A stretch of DNA of 64,000 nucleotides from Eonycteris spelaea (GCA_003508835.1 PUFA01000659.1:62001-126000), one strand, 5' to 3'; numbered from the stretch's first letter, positions 34,141 through 44,585 are shown. Program-made: numbers and translations. Notes: generated from the letters alone by a model not told the origin.

Positions 34141-35269
34141 GATGAAATAGTCAATTACTAGCCCTATAAGAAAATGATGTCTAAGGGCACTGTCCCGATC
34201 CTTTCAGTGGCTTCTCCTGTTTTATGAGCTCATCAGAATCTCTGTCACATTAACCAACAAGTAGATGCTTAATGTTGTTCTTGAGTTTGTCCTGTCCCAC
34301 AGAACTGCAGACATAACTACTTGGCACTCTCTCCTTGTCCTCTCAAACATGCTACCTCATATGAATTGGCACTTTCGACTACATTTTTCTGCATTAATGA
34401 TTTCTATTTTACTACTAGTTTCCAACCTTAGTTTTCATCAGACTGAACTCCTGGTTTTATTTTCTCCTAATTGCAGTAAGATGCCCAAGACATCTTAGGC
34501 ATGATGGGTCCTGGGTGGGTGTAAATTGTTTGCTGCTGTTGAAGACATTCTGGGAGGGAACCTTCTGGTATCTTACAGGAAATTGTTCCAGATGTCAGAA
34601 ATTCAATGCCAGAAAATAAAACTAAGCTGCATTTACTAAACTGATCATCGTCTGGCATTTTAAAAATAAGAAAGTCTCTAGGATGAGCAAAATCTGAAAT
34701 CTCTGGAAATGGTCCAGAGGTACAGCAAATATATGGTTTAGGAATGTTCTGGAAGCTAGAAAATGGATTGTGGCTATTTAAGGAATCATTTTATCATGTC
34801 ACATCAGGAATTGCTATCCCAGAAGAGGAGGAAGATATCTTGGAATTCTCTTATCCATCCTCTACCCTCTAATTTTATGGTTGAGAAACCCTGAGATGAA
34901 ATGATGGGTCTATAGACACACAGATAGTGAGCTGAATCTAAAACAACTTTAAAGCTTTTCCACAACCCTCGAACACCACTCCTAGTCTTTGTACAAGAAA
35001 GCATATGATTCCAGACCAATAACCATTGCTCCCACCACTATTACCAGGGAGGACTAGAGAGTCAGGACAGCCAGGGAAAGACCAGAATCCTCAGAGCTGT
35101 TTCTTGGCTTCACAATAAGATAAGAACCACATTTGGTAGCTCCACATGAGGGATGACCCGCGATCTAGCTAGAGGGCTGGCATGTGAAATGCACTGCATT
35201 AAAAATTAATCTACTTGCTGAAGCAGCATAAGAATTGGAAAATATTTTTGGCATATCTCATGGCATTGG
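34141..35269. other. Unassigned DNA
   Basis: About 1.1 kb with frames of 63-77 codons on both strands and no recognised domain or repeat. Confidence 0.4.
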
Positions 35270-35620
35270 GGTCTGTGCTAGGCCCCAAGGATTTGAATCA
35301 GTCATAGACGGTCTCTGCTCTGAAGCTGTTTATGTTTGAAATAGTGATGATGGGGCAGACAATGAACCAATATGAAATATATGGACACAGTTACCAAGTT
35401 TCTTTCACCAAATATTTGGTTGAAGTCTGGCATGTATCTTGCACCCTCTACCATTCCTGGAATTCTCTAATAATTCCATGAATAAATTCCTTAAGGATAG
35501 AGATCATATTTTCATTCATTCATTCAACAAATTTATTGAGTACCTACTATGAATCACTAGGGATGGGAGGGAGTGCTAGGTGAAGTAGAGGGTAGAACAA
35601 AAGATGTCTCAAACCCTCCA
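35270..35620 (-). repeat. L2-type LINE fragments
   Basis: 'gtctgtgctaggccccaagg' and, further right, 'attcattcaacaaatttatt' plus 'gagtacctactatgaatcac' are reversed L2 3' landmarks. Probably two neighbouring pieces. Confidence 0.55.
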
Positions 35621-35621
35621 G

Positions 35622-35745
35622 TGACTTCCCATATCATTCAGAATACAAGCCCAAGTCCTTACAACCATCTGTAACATCTGTCCTGACTTCCCATATCATT
35701 CAGAACACAAGCTCAAGTCCTTACAACCATCTGTAACATCTGTCC
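35622..35745 (+). repeat. 62-bp tandem duplication
   Basis: Units at 35622-35683 and 35684-35745 differ at only two positions by direct reading (aatac/aacac and gccc/gctc). A partial third start (tgatt) follows. The unit ('cttcccatatcattcagaa … tacaaccatctgtaac') is L2-like, so the duplication arose inside LINE-derived DNA. Confidence 0.95.
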
Positions 35746-35849
35746 TGATTCCTAAATCCTTTACTATCTCTTCAGTATTTTGCTATCCATAATCTGGTTG
35801 GAGGTAGAGAAGGCTCTGGTTAGAAGGGCTGAGTAGTTTCATTTAATTC

Positions 35850-36230
35850 ATTTATTCATGCATTTACTTATTTAACACCAATTATTATCATCTCCATGTC
35901 AGGGCCTATGCTGAACACTAGGTAATTGGTGGTAAATAATGTTTTCGTTCTCATGAACCTTATAGTATATATAGAGAAACTAGCAATCAAAAGATTGGCA
36001 AATATCTAACAATTATACATTGTGATAAGCCCTCTGAAGAAAAAACAAGGCATAAGGAAAGAATAATGGGTAATATCATTTATATTGGGAGTCAGAGAAG
36101 ACATGTGTTGTGGAAGTACCTTTAAATTGAGGCCTTAAAGAGGAAAATTAGTGAGGCAGGGGTGGAGGTGAGAGAGATATTTCAGGCAGAGTGAACATTG
36201 CCAAAGAGGTTCTGAAGTTGGTACACTGAT
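35850..36230 (-). repeat. L2-type LINE fragment
   Basis: 'catttattcatgcatttact', 'tcagggcctatgctgaacac', 'ttctcatgaaccttatagta' and 'gatatttcaggcagagtgaa' follow the reversed L2 3' half. Confidence 0.6.
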
Positions 36231-36523
36231 AGCTCTCTACTCCACACTTGCTTGAGCTTTGGATGTACTCAGCATGGGGCATTCTTGTGGACCACTCCAC
36301 CCTTGGAAAACCAGTAGAGGCAATGTATGGAAGGGGAGAGGTTAAAATATAAGGAAGGTCTCTCAAGGTACAACTACCTCAACACATAAGAGTTATACGG
36401 GAAGAATTATAGAGAGTGATCACAATTGCTATGCTAATTCCTTCAAAAGTATTGGCTGGATTAAATTTTCAAAAAAGGTACAGCTGTGACTTCCATACAG
36501 ATATAAAGTGAAACAATGTTGAC
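36231..36523. other. Unassigned DNA
   Basis: No feature recognised. The stretch ends just before the LTR start at 36524. Confidence 0.4.
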
Positions 36524-36919
36524 TGACAAAGACTCCTTAACCTAATTCTAGTCAAGCTCCTCTAAGTGCTCAAGGCCCCAACTTTGGGCTCTGTCGTTGG
36601 CCTGCTTATTCAAGAATCCCACTGAATCAGTTTAGACAGCATCTGCCATCCTTATTATTCCCATTTCTCTTGATATGTGATCAAATTTCGTATCACCCCC
36701 AAAATCTTATCTCCCTAGCCTGCCTTCAGCAAGAATTGTATTAAGTTTATCAAGTTGACTTAGAATCTCCCTCATCCCTGATGTTTCCTCTTAATAATTT
36801 TCTGTTGACCCCTCTCCCCTGCTCTTTGGCTATAAATGTCCACTTTTCCTTGTATTAATCTCTGAATAAGCATCTACCTTACTGTCTTTAACAAGTGTCA
36901 TGAAAATTTTTCTTTAACA
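36524..36919 (+). repeat. ERV1-like LTR, first of two abutting copies
   Basis: Starts 'tgacaaagactcc'. It has 'gccttcagcaagaattgtat', 'cctgctctttggctataaat' (TATA-like), 'ctctgaataagcatctacc' (AATAAG in the poly(A) position) and ends 'tttttctttaaca'. Termini are TG…CA. The layout fits a gammaretrovirus-like (ERV1) LTR. It is old and diverged. Confidence 0.55.
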
Positions 36920-37378
36920 TGACAGAGTCTCTTTCCTTGATTAAACTTTAGACAGCCTCCTCTGAGCTCTCTTTTTGACTAGGCTTCATACTTAGGCTTA
37001 GTCTTTGGCCTACCTAGCCAAGTTTTAGCAAGAATCATACTAAATTAGGGTAGTGAGAATCCGCCCTCTACCCCGCCGCTCAATCTCTGATATCTGATCA
37101 TCTTTGATATCTGATTAAATTCCTCATCCACCATTCATCCTTTCTATCTGATCACACTGGCATGCCTTCAGTGAGAATCCTGTTAAGTCAGTTTAGTAAG
37201 AATCCCCCTACCCTTGATATTCTCGTCTTAGTAATTTCCTATTCAACAACCCCCTTCACTCTGCTCATTGGCTATATTCAGAGTTGAGCCAGATCTCTCT
37301 CCCCTGCTGTGATAGTCTTGACACCTTTTGTAGTAGTCCTGAATAAAGTCTTCCTTACCATTTTAAGAAGCATCAGAA
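36920..37378 (+). repeat. ERV1-like LTR, second abutting copy
   Basis: Starts 'tgacagagtctc' directly after the preceding LTR's terminal CA. It keeps the same block order: 'ttggcctacctagccaag', 'gagaatcctgttaagtcagt', 'ctctgctcattggctata' and 'tcctgaataaagtcttcctt'. The tail (…cagaatattttt) runs into an antisense L1. It is clearly related to copy 1 but much diverged. Confidence 0.6.
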
Positions 37379-37861
37379 TATTTTTTTCTTTTTTAAATTA
37401 ATTTTTTATTTCAGTATAGTTGGTATACAATCTTTTATTGGTTATATTAGTTTCAGGTTTACAATATAGTAATTTGACATATTTAAACTTTACTTAAAAT
37501 ATTATCACCCTACTAATTCTAGTAATCATCTGTCACTGTGTAGACTTATCACAATATTATAGACTATATCCCCCTTCCCCTTTTCACCCATCCCCATTAT
37601 CCATTTGGTCTTTGTTTCTATGAGTCTGTTTTTGTTTTGTTCTGTTTGTTTGTTTTGTTTTTAGATTCCTAATATAAGTGAAACCATATGATATTTGTCT
37701 TATTTCACTTAACATAATACCCTCTAGATCCATCCATGTTGTCACAAATGGAAAGATTTCATTCTTTTTTACTGCTGCATAATATTCTGGTGTGGGTGTG
37801 CCACATTTTCTTTATCTGCTCATCTATCAATGGACAACTAAGTTGCTTCCATGCCTTGGCA
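37379..37861 (-). mobile_element. L1 3' segment (main part of a 5'-inverted L1)
   Basis: Reversed L1 3' UTR ('attagtttcaggtttacaat', 'ctatgagtctgtttttgttt') then reversed ORF2 end ('catccatgttgtcacaaatg', 'ctgctgcataatattctgg', 'ttgcttccatgcc'). Its 5' boundary is at the L1 'ccaaggcatggaagc' position, exactly where the adjoining inverted segment ends in L1 coordinates. Confidence 0.8.
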
Positions 37862-38131
37862 GAATGGCTACTATCAAAAAGTCAACAAATAACATGTGTT
37901 GGCGAAGATGTGGTAGAAAGGGAACCTTTGTGCACCTTTGGTGGGATTGCAAATTTGTGCAGCCACTATGGAAAACAGTATGAAGGGTTCTCAAAAAATT
38001 GAAAAATAGAACTACCTTATGACCCAGCAATTCTGCTTTTGTATATTTATCCAAAGAAAATGAAAACACTTATGTGAGAAGATACATGTACATACACCTA
38101 TGTTCGTTGCAACATTATTTACAATAGCAAT
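37862..38131 (+). mobile_element. Inverted 5' segment of the same L1
   Basis: L1 ORF2 sequence in the opposite sense to the neighbouring 3' segment: 'atggctactatcaaaaagtc', 'cactatggaaaacagtatg', 'agaactaccttatgaccc', ending 'attatttacaatagc'. In an intact L1 the next bases would be those that begin the 3' segment. The two pieces are therefore contiguous and inverted, the hallmark of twin priming. Confidence 0.7.
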
Positions 38132-38985
38132 CCAATTAAAAAATGGGCAGAGGACCTGAGCAGACACTTTTCCTAAGAAGACATACAAATGGCCAACAGA
38201 CATGTGAAAAGATGCTCAGCTTCACTGGCTATTAGGGAAATGCAAATCAAAACCACAATGACATACCACTTCACACCTATTAGAATAACTGTTATCAACA
38301 GGGCAAGTAGTAACACGTGTTGGAAAGGTCGTGAGGAAAAAAAAAGTCCTCATACACTGCTGGTGAGAATGTAAATTGATGCAGGCACTATGGAAAACAA
38401 TATGGAGGTTCCTCAAAAAACTAAGAATTGAATTACCATATGACCCAGAATTCCTTCTTCTGGGTATTTACCCAAAAAACCAGAAACACTTATCTGCAAA
38501 GACATGTGCATCCTGATGTTCAAAGCAGCATTATTCACAGTGGCCAGGACATGGAAGCAACCAAAGTTCCCTTCAATAGAAGATTGACTAAAGAAGCTGT
38601 GGTGCATATATACAATGGAATATGACTCAGCCATAAGATGTAATACTGCCATTTGTGATATGGATGGATCTTGAGATAATCATATTAAGCAAAATAAATC
38701 AGAGAGAAAAAGTTGAAAACCGTGTGATTTCACTCATGTGGAATATAAGACTGAAAGCAACAAACAAATATGACAAACAGAGACTCATGGACATGAACAG
38801 TGGACTAGTGGTTACCAAGGGAAGGGGTCAGGGGAAAGGTAAATAGGGGTAAAAGGGGTCAAATATTTGGTGACAGAAGGAAATTTAACTTTGGTGAACA
38901 CACAATGCAATATACATGACATATTGTTGAATTGTACATTTGAAACTTATTTGATTTTATTAACGTCGCCCGAATAATTTTTAAT
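38132..38985 (+). mobile_element. 5'-truncated L1 (second copy)
   Basis: Begins at 'aatccaattaaaaaatgggc' and covers the ORF2 C-terminus ('gcatatatacaatggaatat', 'gactcagccataag'). The 3' UTR is 'acagagactcatggacatg', 'tgaattgtacatttgaaact'. The tail is AT-rich and ends near 'aataatttttaataaaat'. It repeats part of the ORF2 region in the preceding L1, so it is a separate insertion. Frames are broken. The 3' UTR resembles that of bat L1s. Confidence 0.85.
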
Positions 38986-39262
38986 AAAATATTAAATATG
39001 TAATTCAACTCATAAATGAGGGGACAGGTAAGATGTTAAAACCAATTCAAAAGATAATACAAAGAATAGACACATTTATAGATCAAAAATATTTAAATGT
39101 TTATGTAAATAAAAGCAAAATTGACCTCCAAGGTTGTGGAGAGAAGTCAATTGAACCTTTATGGAACAGAGTTTGCGTGTTGGTAGACAAGATTTATTTT
39201 GCAAATACAGAGTTTTAAAAAGTCTCAAAGGCAATGAAAGGCTAGAATCATGTAACATCAAG
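38986..39262. other. Unassigned AT-rich DNA
   Basis: Two overlapping 61-codon frames on opposite strands, without domains. No repeat recognised. Confidence 0.4.
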
Positions 39263-39477
39263 AAAGGTGTGCTCTAGACTACTGCCTATGTGCCAAATGC
39301 AGCCCACTGCCTGTTTTTGTAAATAAAATTTTATTGGAGCACAGCCACACACATTCATTTGTGTATTTTCTATGGTTGCTTTTATGCTACAATGGCAGAA
39401 TTGAGTAATTGCAGCAATGGCCACAAAACCTAAAATTATTATCTGGCCCTTTACAGAAAGGTTTCTTAACCTCCCTG
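39263..39477 (+). repeat. hAT-type DNA transposon fossil
   Basis: 'actgcctgtttttgtaaata', 'aaattttattggagcacagc', 'ctatggttgcttttatgcta' and 'ttatctggccctttacagaa' are clear landmarks of the family also at 30.16 kb. The right end is 'cttaacctccctg'. No transposase is encoded. Confidence 0.8.
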
Positions 39478-39529
39478 CCCTGGACAGTGCAGTTTTCCAT
39501 TGAAGCACATTTTTTTCCTACAGCTGATA

Positions 39530-39655
39530 TGTAATATATCATTATTAGCCCCATTTTACAAGTTAACAAACTACGATCGGTAAGCAGCAGAACCTGAACT
39601 CTAACCCAGGTCAATCTGATTCCATCCTTAGTGCTATGATTAGCAAGCAATTTAA
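39530..39655 (-). repeat. MIR SINE fragment
   Basis: 'tattagccccattttacaag', 'gtaagcagcagaacctgaac' and 'tctaacccaggtcaatctga' are the reversed MIR core and head. Confidence 0.65.
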
Positions 39656-39784
39656 CTGACCTTAATAAAAAAAAGTCCTGAGGCTAAAACGCATGCCAAA
39701 CATTAGAACATCTTAGAAAATTATTTCATCTTTAAGAAAGAAAATGTCTTTAAAAAGGTATATGTGCGAGGACATGTGTGTCCA

Positions 39785-40214
39785 TATGTTGTGCCCCGAC
39801 TTGTATCTCCACGAACCACCAAAGAGCCGACACCGATGCAAGAGCAAGAGGGAGTTTATTTCAGACTCAGTCCGGACCGCACTCCACACACCACGAAGCA
39901 GTGACTAGGAGGCGGTCCGAACATGGGGCTTCGGGGTATTTGAAGGGAAAAAACGTAAGCACGGGGAGCAATGCCTTGGCGTTACAGGATTGGCACAACA
40001 AGCTTGACCTTTAGCAGGATTGGCTGGGTGATGGCGCCAAGGAACAAGGCGGGGAATTTGGAGAGTTAGGGTCTTTCGACTTTCCATAGTTGCTCTGATT
40101 GGCTGTGTCTAGGGTGGGGTGATTGTCTCCCTACCTGCGGTTTTTCCGGGAACTGGCCTGTGCCTAAGATGGAGTCTTATACCTAAGATGGAGTCACTTT
40201 GGCTGTTCATATGT
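39785..40214 (-). mobile_element. Solo LTR of an endogenous retrovirus with intact target duplication
   Basis: LTR body is 39790-40209 (420 bp), TG…CA at both ends, flanked by identical 5-bp duplications TATGT (39785-39789 and 40210-40214). On the minus strand it runs TGAACAGCC … GGGGCACA. An AATAAA signal (39855-39860 reversed) lies near its 3' end, and CCAAT-type 'gattggct' boxes lie upstream (about 40010-40105). The repeated 'cctaagatggagtc' (about 40164-40193) looks like a duplicated U3 element. It is unusually CpG- and GC-rich for this window, consistent with a younger gammaretrovirus-like (ERV1) LTR; class is inferred. No internal genes remain, so it is regulatory DNA only. Confidence 0.85.
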
Positions 40215-40215
40215 C

Positions 40216-40262
40216 TATCTATCGATAGATATATGAACATATATCTATATACATATATATGT
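40216..40262. repeat. AT-rich palindromic patch
   Basis: A perfect 16-bp palindrome 'tatctatcgatagata' (40216-40231) is followed by imperfect TATA/CATA repeats, right beside the LTR target duplication. Confidence 0.85.
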
Positions 40263-41164
40263 AGGGGGACAAAACAGAGTGACTGCTTTGATAACTACGT
40301 AGCCTAATTTTCTTATTCTTTAGTGTAAACTACTTTTACAAGAGCAAATGAAGAAAATTGCAGCACGTTTGTACAAGGCAGGGTACTAGTTGTACATCAT
40401 TGAACAAGGAATTGAGCCAGAAACTGAAAATTATTCCAATTTTGTAGTGTTTTTCTTTTGAATGTTTGCTCTTTCTGAATCTATTAAGCATCACAGCCCT
40501 CTATACTCAGGGCAAGTTAACTTCAGTTGTCTCTTTCTTAAATAGTCAACTCCTCCCCCCTTCCCCATGTATTACGTTTTCTTCTATTTTAAAGCTGTTG
40601 AAAATGCTAGTTTCTGAAAGGGATTAAGTGGGTTAATTAGCATTAAAAAGCCCCCTTTATTTAGTTGGTATTTAAAATCTCTAAATACCACCTCTACTAT
40701 CCACCCCTCCCCCACTTTGTGAATGGGAAAGTGAGATGAAAAACTCCAGCTCTAAGAGAATGTCTGAGACTGAACTCAGCCCAGCCCATTCCTCATCAGA
40801 TTTGGAAATTATGTCTTTAGTATTAGGTTGCATGTGAAATCTTTGTCAAATCTTTTTTGGTACACGTTCATAAATAATACTTCCCAGAGTATCACTAATA
40901 GTCACAAGACACACTGGGTGAATTTCAAAGACTGAACTGCCATGGAGAAAATAAATGGACTGTTAATAGGATCGCTCTTGAATAATAGCTAAATTATTAA
41001 ACTGAAGTGTGGTGGGTGTCACTTCCTTAGTGTGCCAAATTGATTTGAAGGTGCCACTGTGAACGTCTCAGGAATATTACATTGCACAGCCCTTGGGAGG
41101 GATTTTTAAACTTTTCTATAACCTTCTCTCCTTTGCCAGAGCTCATGTTTATTTCTATTTTTCA
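40263..41164. other. Unassigned, possibly unique DNA
   Basis: About 0.9 kb without a named repeat. It includes a 'gggttaattagcattaaaaa' block (about 40630) rich in TAAT-type motifs and a TTTAAA-rich patch. No gene. Confidence 0.4.
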
Positions 41165-41665
41165 TTGGTTTTTATTGGTAGAGGGTGTAGCAGACAGTAT
41201 TAGTTTTCTGCCACATCCTCTCAGTATCTACTTCTATGCCAAAAGCTCTTTCCTGAAAACACACCTTCATTGTCTCTTGCAGCCCTGGGAGCATCTGGGC
41301 CCACCCTCAGTGCAAGTCCAAAGTGCTGGGAACTAATCTCACCATGGCTTCCCTTATCTAATGATGGCTGTCAGTTAGTGGATAAATACCCAGCAGCATC
41401 ATCCCTCCATTGGAGCAACGATGAGGTGAGGTAACTCTGGGTATGGGTCAACAATGGGTTCTGGGAGTTCCCCAGCAAGACTGAGCTCCTGTGACCCCCA
41501 GTGTTTGATAAATTTGATAACATTTCCTTTATTGGCTTCCTTCCCTTCCTGGCTCACTTCCCCTACCGGTGTTTCCTGGAACTACCACCCAAAGAAAAGG
41601 CTTGCACTCAAATCCATTTTTTAGGTTCGGCTTCTAGGGTGACCAATACCAAGACAGAAAGTGAA
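41165..41665 (+). repeat. Old LTR-like repeat
   Basis: 'gggagttccccagcaagact', 'gagctcctgtgacccc', 'ttattggcttccttcccttc' and 'cttgcactcaaatcc' match the copy at 33.7 kb. It seems full-length or nearly so. Confidence 0.55.
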
Positions 41666-41769
41666 TATGATTTTTTTCTCACTAGTTATCATGCAGCAAA
41701 GGCAACACTTTATAATTTCCTCTCAGAGAACAACTTTGCCAAGTTCTCTGCTCTTACGATGTTGCTGTG

Positions 41770-41997
41770 GGAAAGCCATGAACTTTGGAGTTAGAGTCAA
41801 TCTTGAGTTCAAATCCTGCCTTTGCCATTCACTGACTGTTTGACTTGTGTGACCTTGCTCAAGTTATTTTGCCTCAGTAAACCTCAGTTTCCCCACTTGT
41901 AAAACAAGGGTAATAGTACCTACCTCCAGAATTGTTAAGAGAATTCACTACATAATGTGTGTCAACAGCTCAGTATAGAGCTTGCCATAGAATAGCA
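41770..41997 (+). repeat. MIR SINE, well preserved
   Basis: 'aactttggagttagagtcaa', 'ttcaaatcctgcctttgcca', 'gtgaccttgctcaagttatt', 'cctcagtttccccacttgta' and 'tagagcttgccatagaatag' run through almost the whole MIR consensus. It is the clearest MIR in the window. Confidence 0.85.
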
Positions 41998-42249
41998 AGA
42001 AAATAAACGTCAGTTCTTTGACCTCCGATAGGTTGCTACACCGTCATTACCAATAGAATGTAATGTTTTTGTCCTTGTAGTTTTTGTCATGGGAGAACAA
42101 AGCAAATAGATACCCAGAGCAAGAATATATCAAGATTCCGAGCTTCATGTGATTGCAAAACAGTAGTAAAAATAACTATGAGGAAAACCTTATTTTCTAA
42201 AAAATTTATAACATTCTAGAACTAAACTGAATTGTATTAATATTCTACT
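41998..42249. other. Unassigned AT-rich DNA
   Basis: May include the end of the PCBP2-derived 3' UTR. I cannot place its poly(A) tail. Confidence 0.35.
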
Positions 42250-43531
42250 CTTATAGTTCTATGAGAAATAAAAAAAGACATGGGCAAAAAGCTCCAAAAT
42301 AAAACAAGACAAGGAGAGGCTTACAAAACTAAATATGGAACTCAACTCTAACAGCTGAATGGAGAATGGAATTAAAATAACTTAAAAATCATGAGTGAAT
42401 GATAAAGTGTACAGAAACTGAAAATTTACAGACTATTTAAAACCTGGAATTGCTGATTATTCATAAACTACACAGATGGATCAAGGGTAGTGAACAGCCA
42501 AAAAGGATTATAGATGACTCTGCATTGTTTTAGCTGCTCTATATGCCACCTGTCTCTGAGGAAAGCCTGACAGATATTGTAACAGGCTAATGCTGGCAGC
42601 AGATCCAATGATGGTAACCTGCTTATCATTAGATCCTTCCTACTGGGTTTGCAATTTTGATCTGTGTCCCAGACATCTAGTAGATCTTATTGATTTTGGC
42701 ACCCTAATGCCCAATTATGCAGCCAATTAAAATACTTAGAATGGTGAGTTCATGAATAGTCTTAGTGGATGCAACTAACCCTGCCCAACAGCCTTTCATT
42801 TCATTGAATTTCTATGTCATTGAATCCAGGATTGCCATGAATCATAGAAAAACAAGACTGTTGCATTGTCCACAGGGGCAGCTTGGTCAAATGTAGCTGT
42901 GGAATGGCATGCTGTCCTTGAATGGTATAGGCCTCCAGAGGGAGTTCCTTCAGGTCAATGTTGAGACACAAAAATCACACATTGCTGCTTTTTCTGTACC
43001 TGTCCTGACCACCTGCAAGAATGACCAGAAAGTTGGATGGTTTTCAGGGTCAGGATGGCTGCAACATGACAAGATAGATCTGTTTGACACACTCAGTGTC
43101 ATGGATTTCTTATGCCAGCTGTTGTAATGGCCTGCTTGGTTGAGTAGGGAAGCATATACCCTGCCACTTGGACTGAGCCCCTATACTGTCTTGTCATATA
43201 TCCTTGATCTTGAAACCACTTTTATCAAAGAGAGAGCCACACTGATAGCAGAGACTATCAGGCTCAGGGTCACCACAGTCTACTGACAGCTGCAATATTG
43301 TGCTGATGTCCTCTTCCAGTTTGTAGACAACCATAGGAAAGGCTTTAAAGCTGGCATTAGTGGGTCCAACTGAAGTGGTAATTCTCTCAGCGTAAATCCC
43401 TTCTGAGATGTTGATAACATGCACCTCTCTTCCCACACATCATTTTAACTGATCCTCCTCTCACATGATATTGCCAACTTCCTTTCTATGGGTAAGGAGC
43501 TGGATGGTAAAGACATTTAATCCACCTTCAG
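42250..43531 (-). pseudogene. PCBP2: Processed PCBP2 pseudogene (poly(rC)-binding protein 2, hnRNP E2)
   Basis: Read on the minus strand, this is one continuous, intron-less copy of a PCBP mRNA. A start-like ATG near 43530 leads into an EGGLNV-like stretch. KH1 follows, with ISEG, GPTNA, FKAF and KLEEDIS (about 43300-43435), and then the KH2 opening QCGSL (about 43220). The linker (AYTIQGQ-like, about 42935) and KH3 (about 42555-42730) come next. A C-terminus with TGG and SS before the stop near 42534 fits PCBP2 better than PCBP1. The 3' UTR continues to about 42250 with 'tttaaatagtctgtaaattt' and 'ccatatttagtttt'. PCBP2 binds C-rich RNA and DNA through three KH domains. This copy has many frameshifts, in-frame stops (one in KH1) and small deletions (for example between KH1 and KH2), so it cannot make the protein. 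The longest frame left is 80 codons (43194-43436). Loss of introns shows it arose by retrotransposition, presumably with L1 machinery. I could not identify target duplications. Confidence 0.9.
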
Positions 43532-43744
43532 TCATACTTTCCATCTGCCTGCAGGGCCTTTGTCACATCCCTGCCAATCCCTATTTTCTTCCTCTGGCTT
43601 CTAGCCATTTCCCTTCCCACCCACTCCCCTTTTTCTCTTTGAGCCTGTAGTTTTTGGTTTTCACCACTACCAGAGACAAAACACTTGACCATTCAAAATC
43701 TAGCTCCCCAGACATGGAAATAGGTGTGATTAAAGTAGACACGC
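43532..43744. other. Unassigned DNA
   Basis: C- and T-rich, with no recognised repeat. It may hold 5' UTR of the PCBP2 copy but I cannot show that. Confidence 0.35.
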
Positions 43745-44585
43745 AAAGCACTAAGTATAAAGGGAAACAATTGATACATTTGATTACATTTAAATGAAGA
43801 ACTTTAGAACTTTTGTTCAACTAGAAAACCTGTTAAGAGAAAAAGTAAGCCATAGAGTGAAAGAAGACATTTGCAACTCTTATACCCATCAAAAGACTTT
43901 TATCTAAATAAAGAACTCATAAATTAAGAAAGAAATAGAAACTCAGTAGAAAAATCAGCAAAAAGCTTGAATATGAGCTGTTCAAAAGAGGATATCCAAC
44001 TGACCAATAAAAATAAAATGTGCTCAACCTCATACTAATCAGAAAATTGCAAATTCAAGTCTCCACTATACATTGAACAGCTTGGCGAAAATTAAAACAT
44101 CTGACATTACTAACTATAACCTAGGATATAGAGCAACTGGAACTCTCATATAGTGTTGATAGCAGTGTTAATTGGCACCCTCAGTTTGGGAAAGAGTGTG
44201 ACATTATCTGTTGAAGCTGAAGATATTTATACCCTATGCCCCCTCTAACCCTCAGTATAATTTCATTTATATAGCTTTCAAAAACAGACAAAACATGTCT
44301 ACAGTTTAGGTATACGTACTTAGGTGGCAAAACAGTAAAACACTGCAAGGGAGTTATTCCCATAAATTCAGGAAAATAGTTACCTCTAGGGAGAAGAAAG
44401 GAATTTGTAATGACCAGGAGTACACAGGGGTCAAATGGAGGGGTCGGCAGTGTTCTGTTTCTTGACCAGGGGGCTAGTTACAAGAGTGTTTGATCTGCAA
44501 TAATTTATTATGCTGCATGTTTGTGTTTCATGTGCTTTTCCATATGTGTGCTGTATTTCATTATAAGAAAAATTTTAAAAAACAT
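43745..44585 (+). mobile_element. Old L1 3' part
   Basis: 'tacatttgattacatttaaa', 'acttttgttcaactag', 'caaaagacttttatctaaat' and 'ggatatccaactgaccaata' follow L1 ORF2 order. The 3' UTR with 'ggtcggcagtgttctgtttc' and 'ttcattataagaaaaa' follows. All frames are broken. Confidence 0.65.

Noticed and set aside
43194..43436. 80-codon KH-like protein as a real small gene
   Set aside because: It is one open piece of a longer, frameshifted PCBP2 retrocopy whose other domains follow in other frames.
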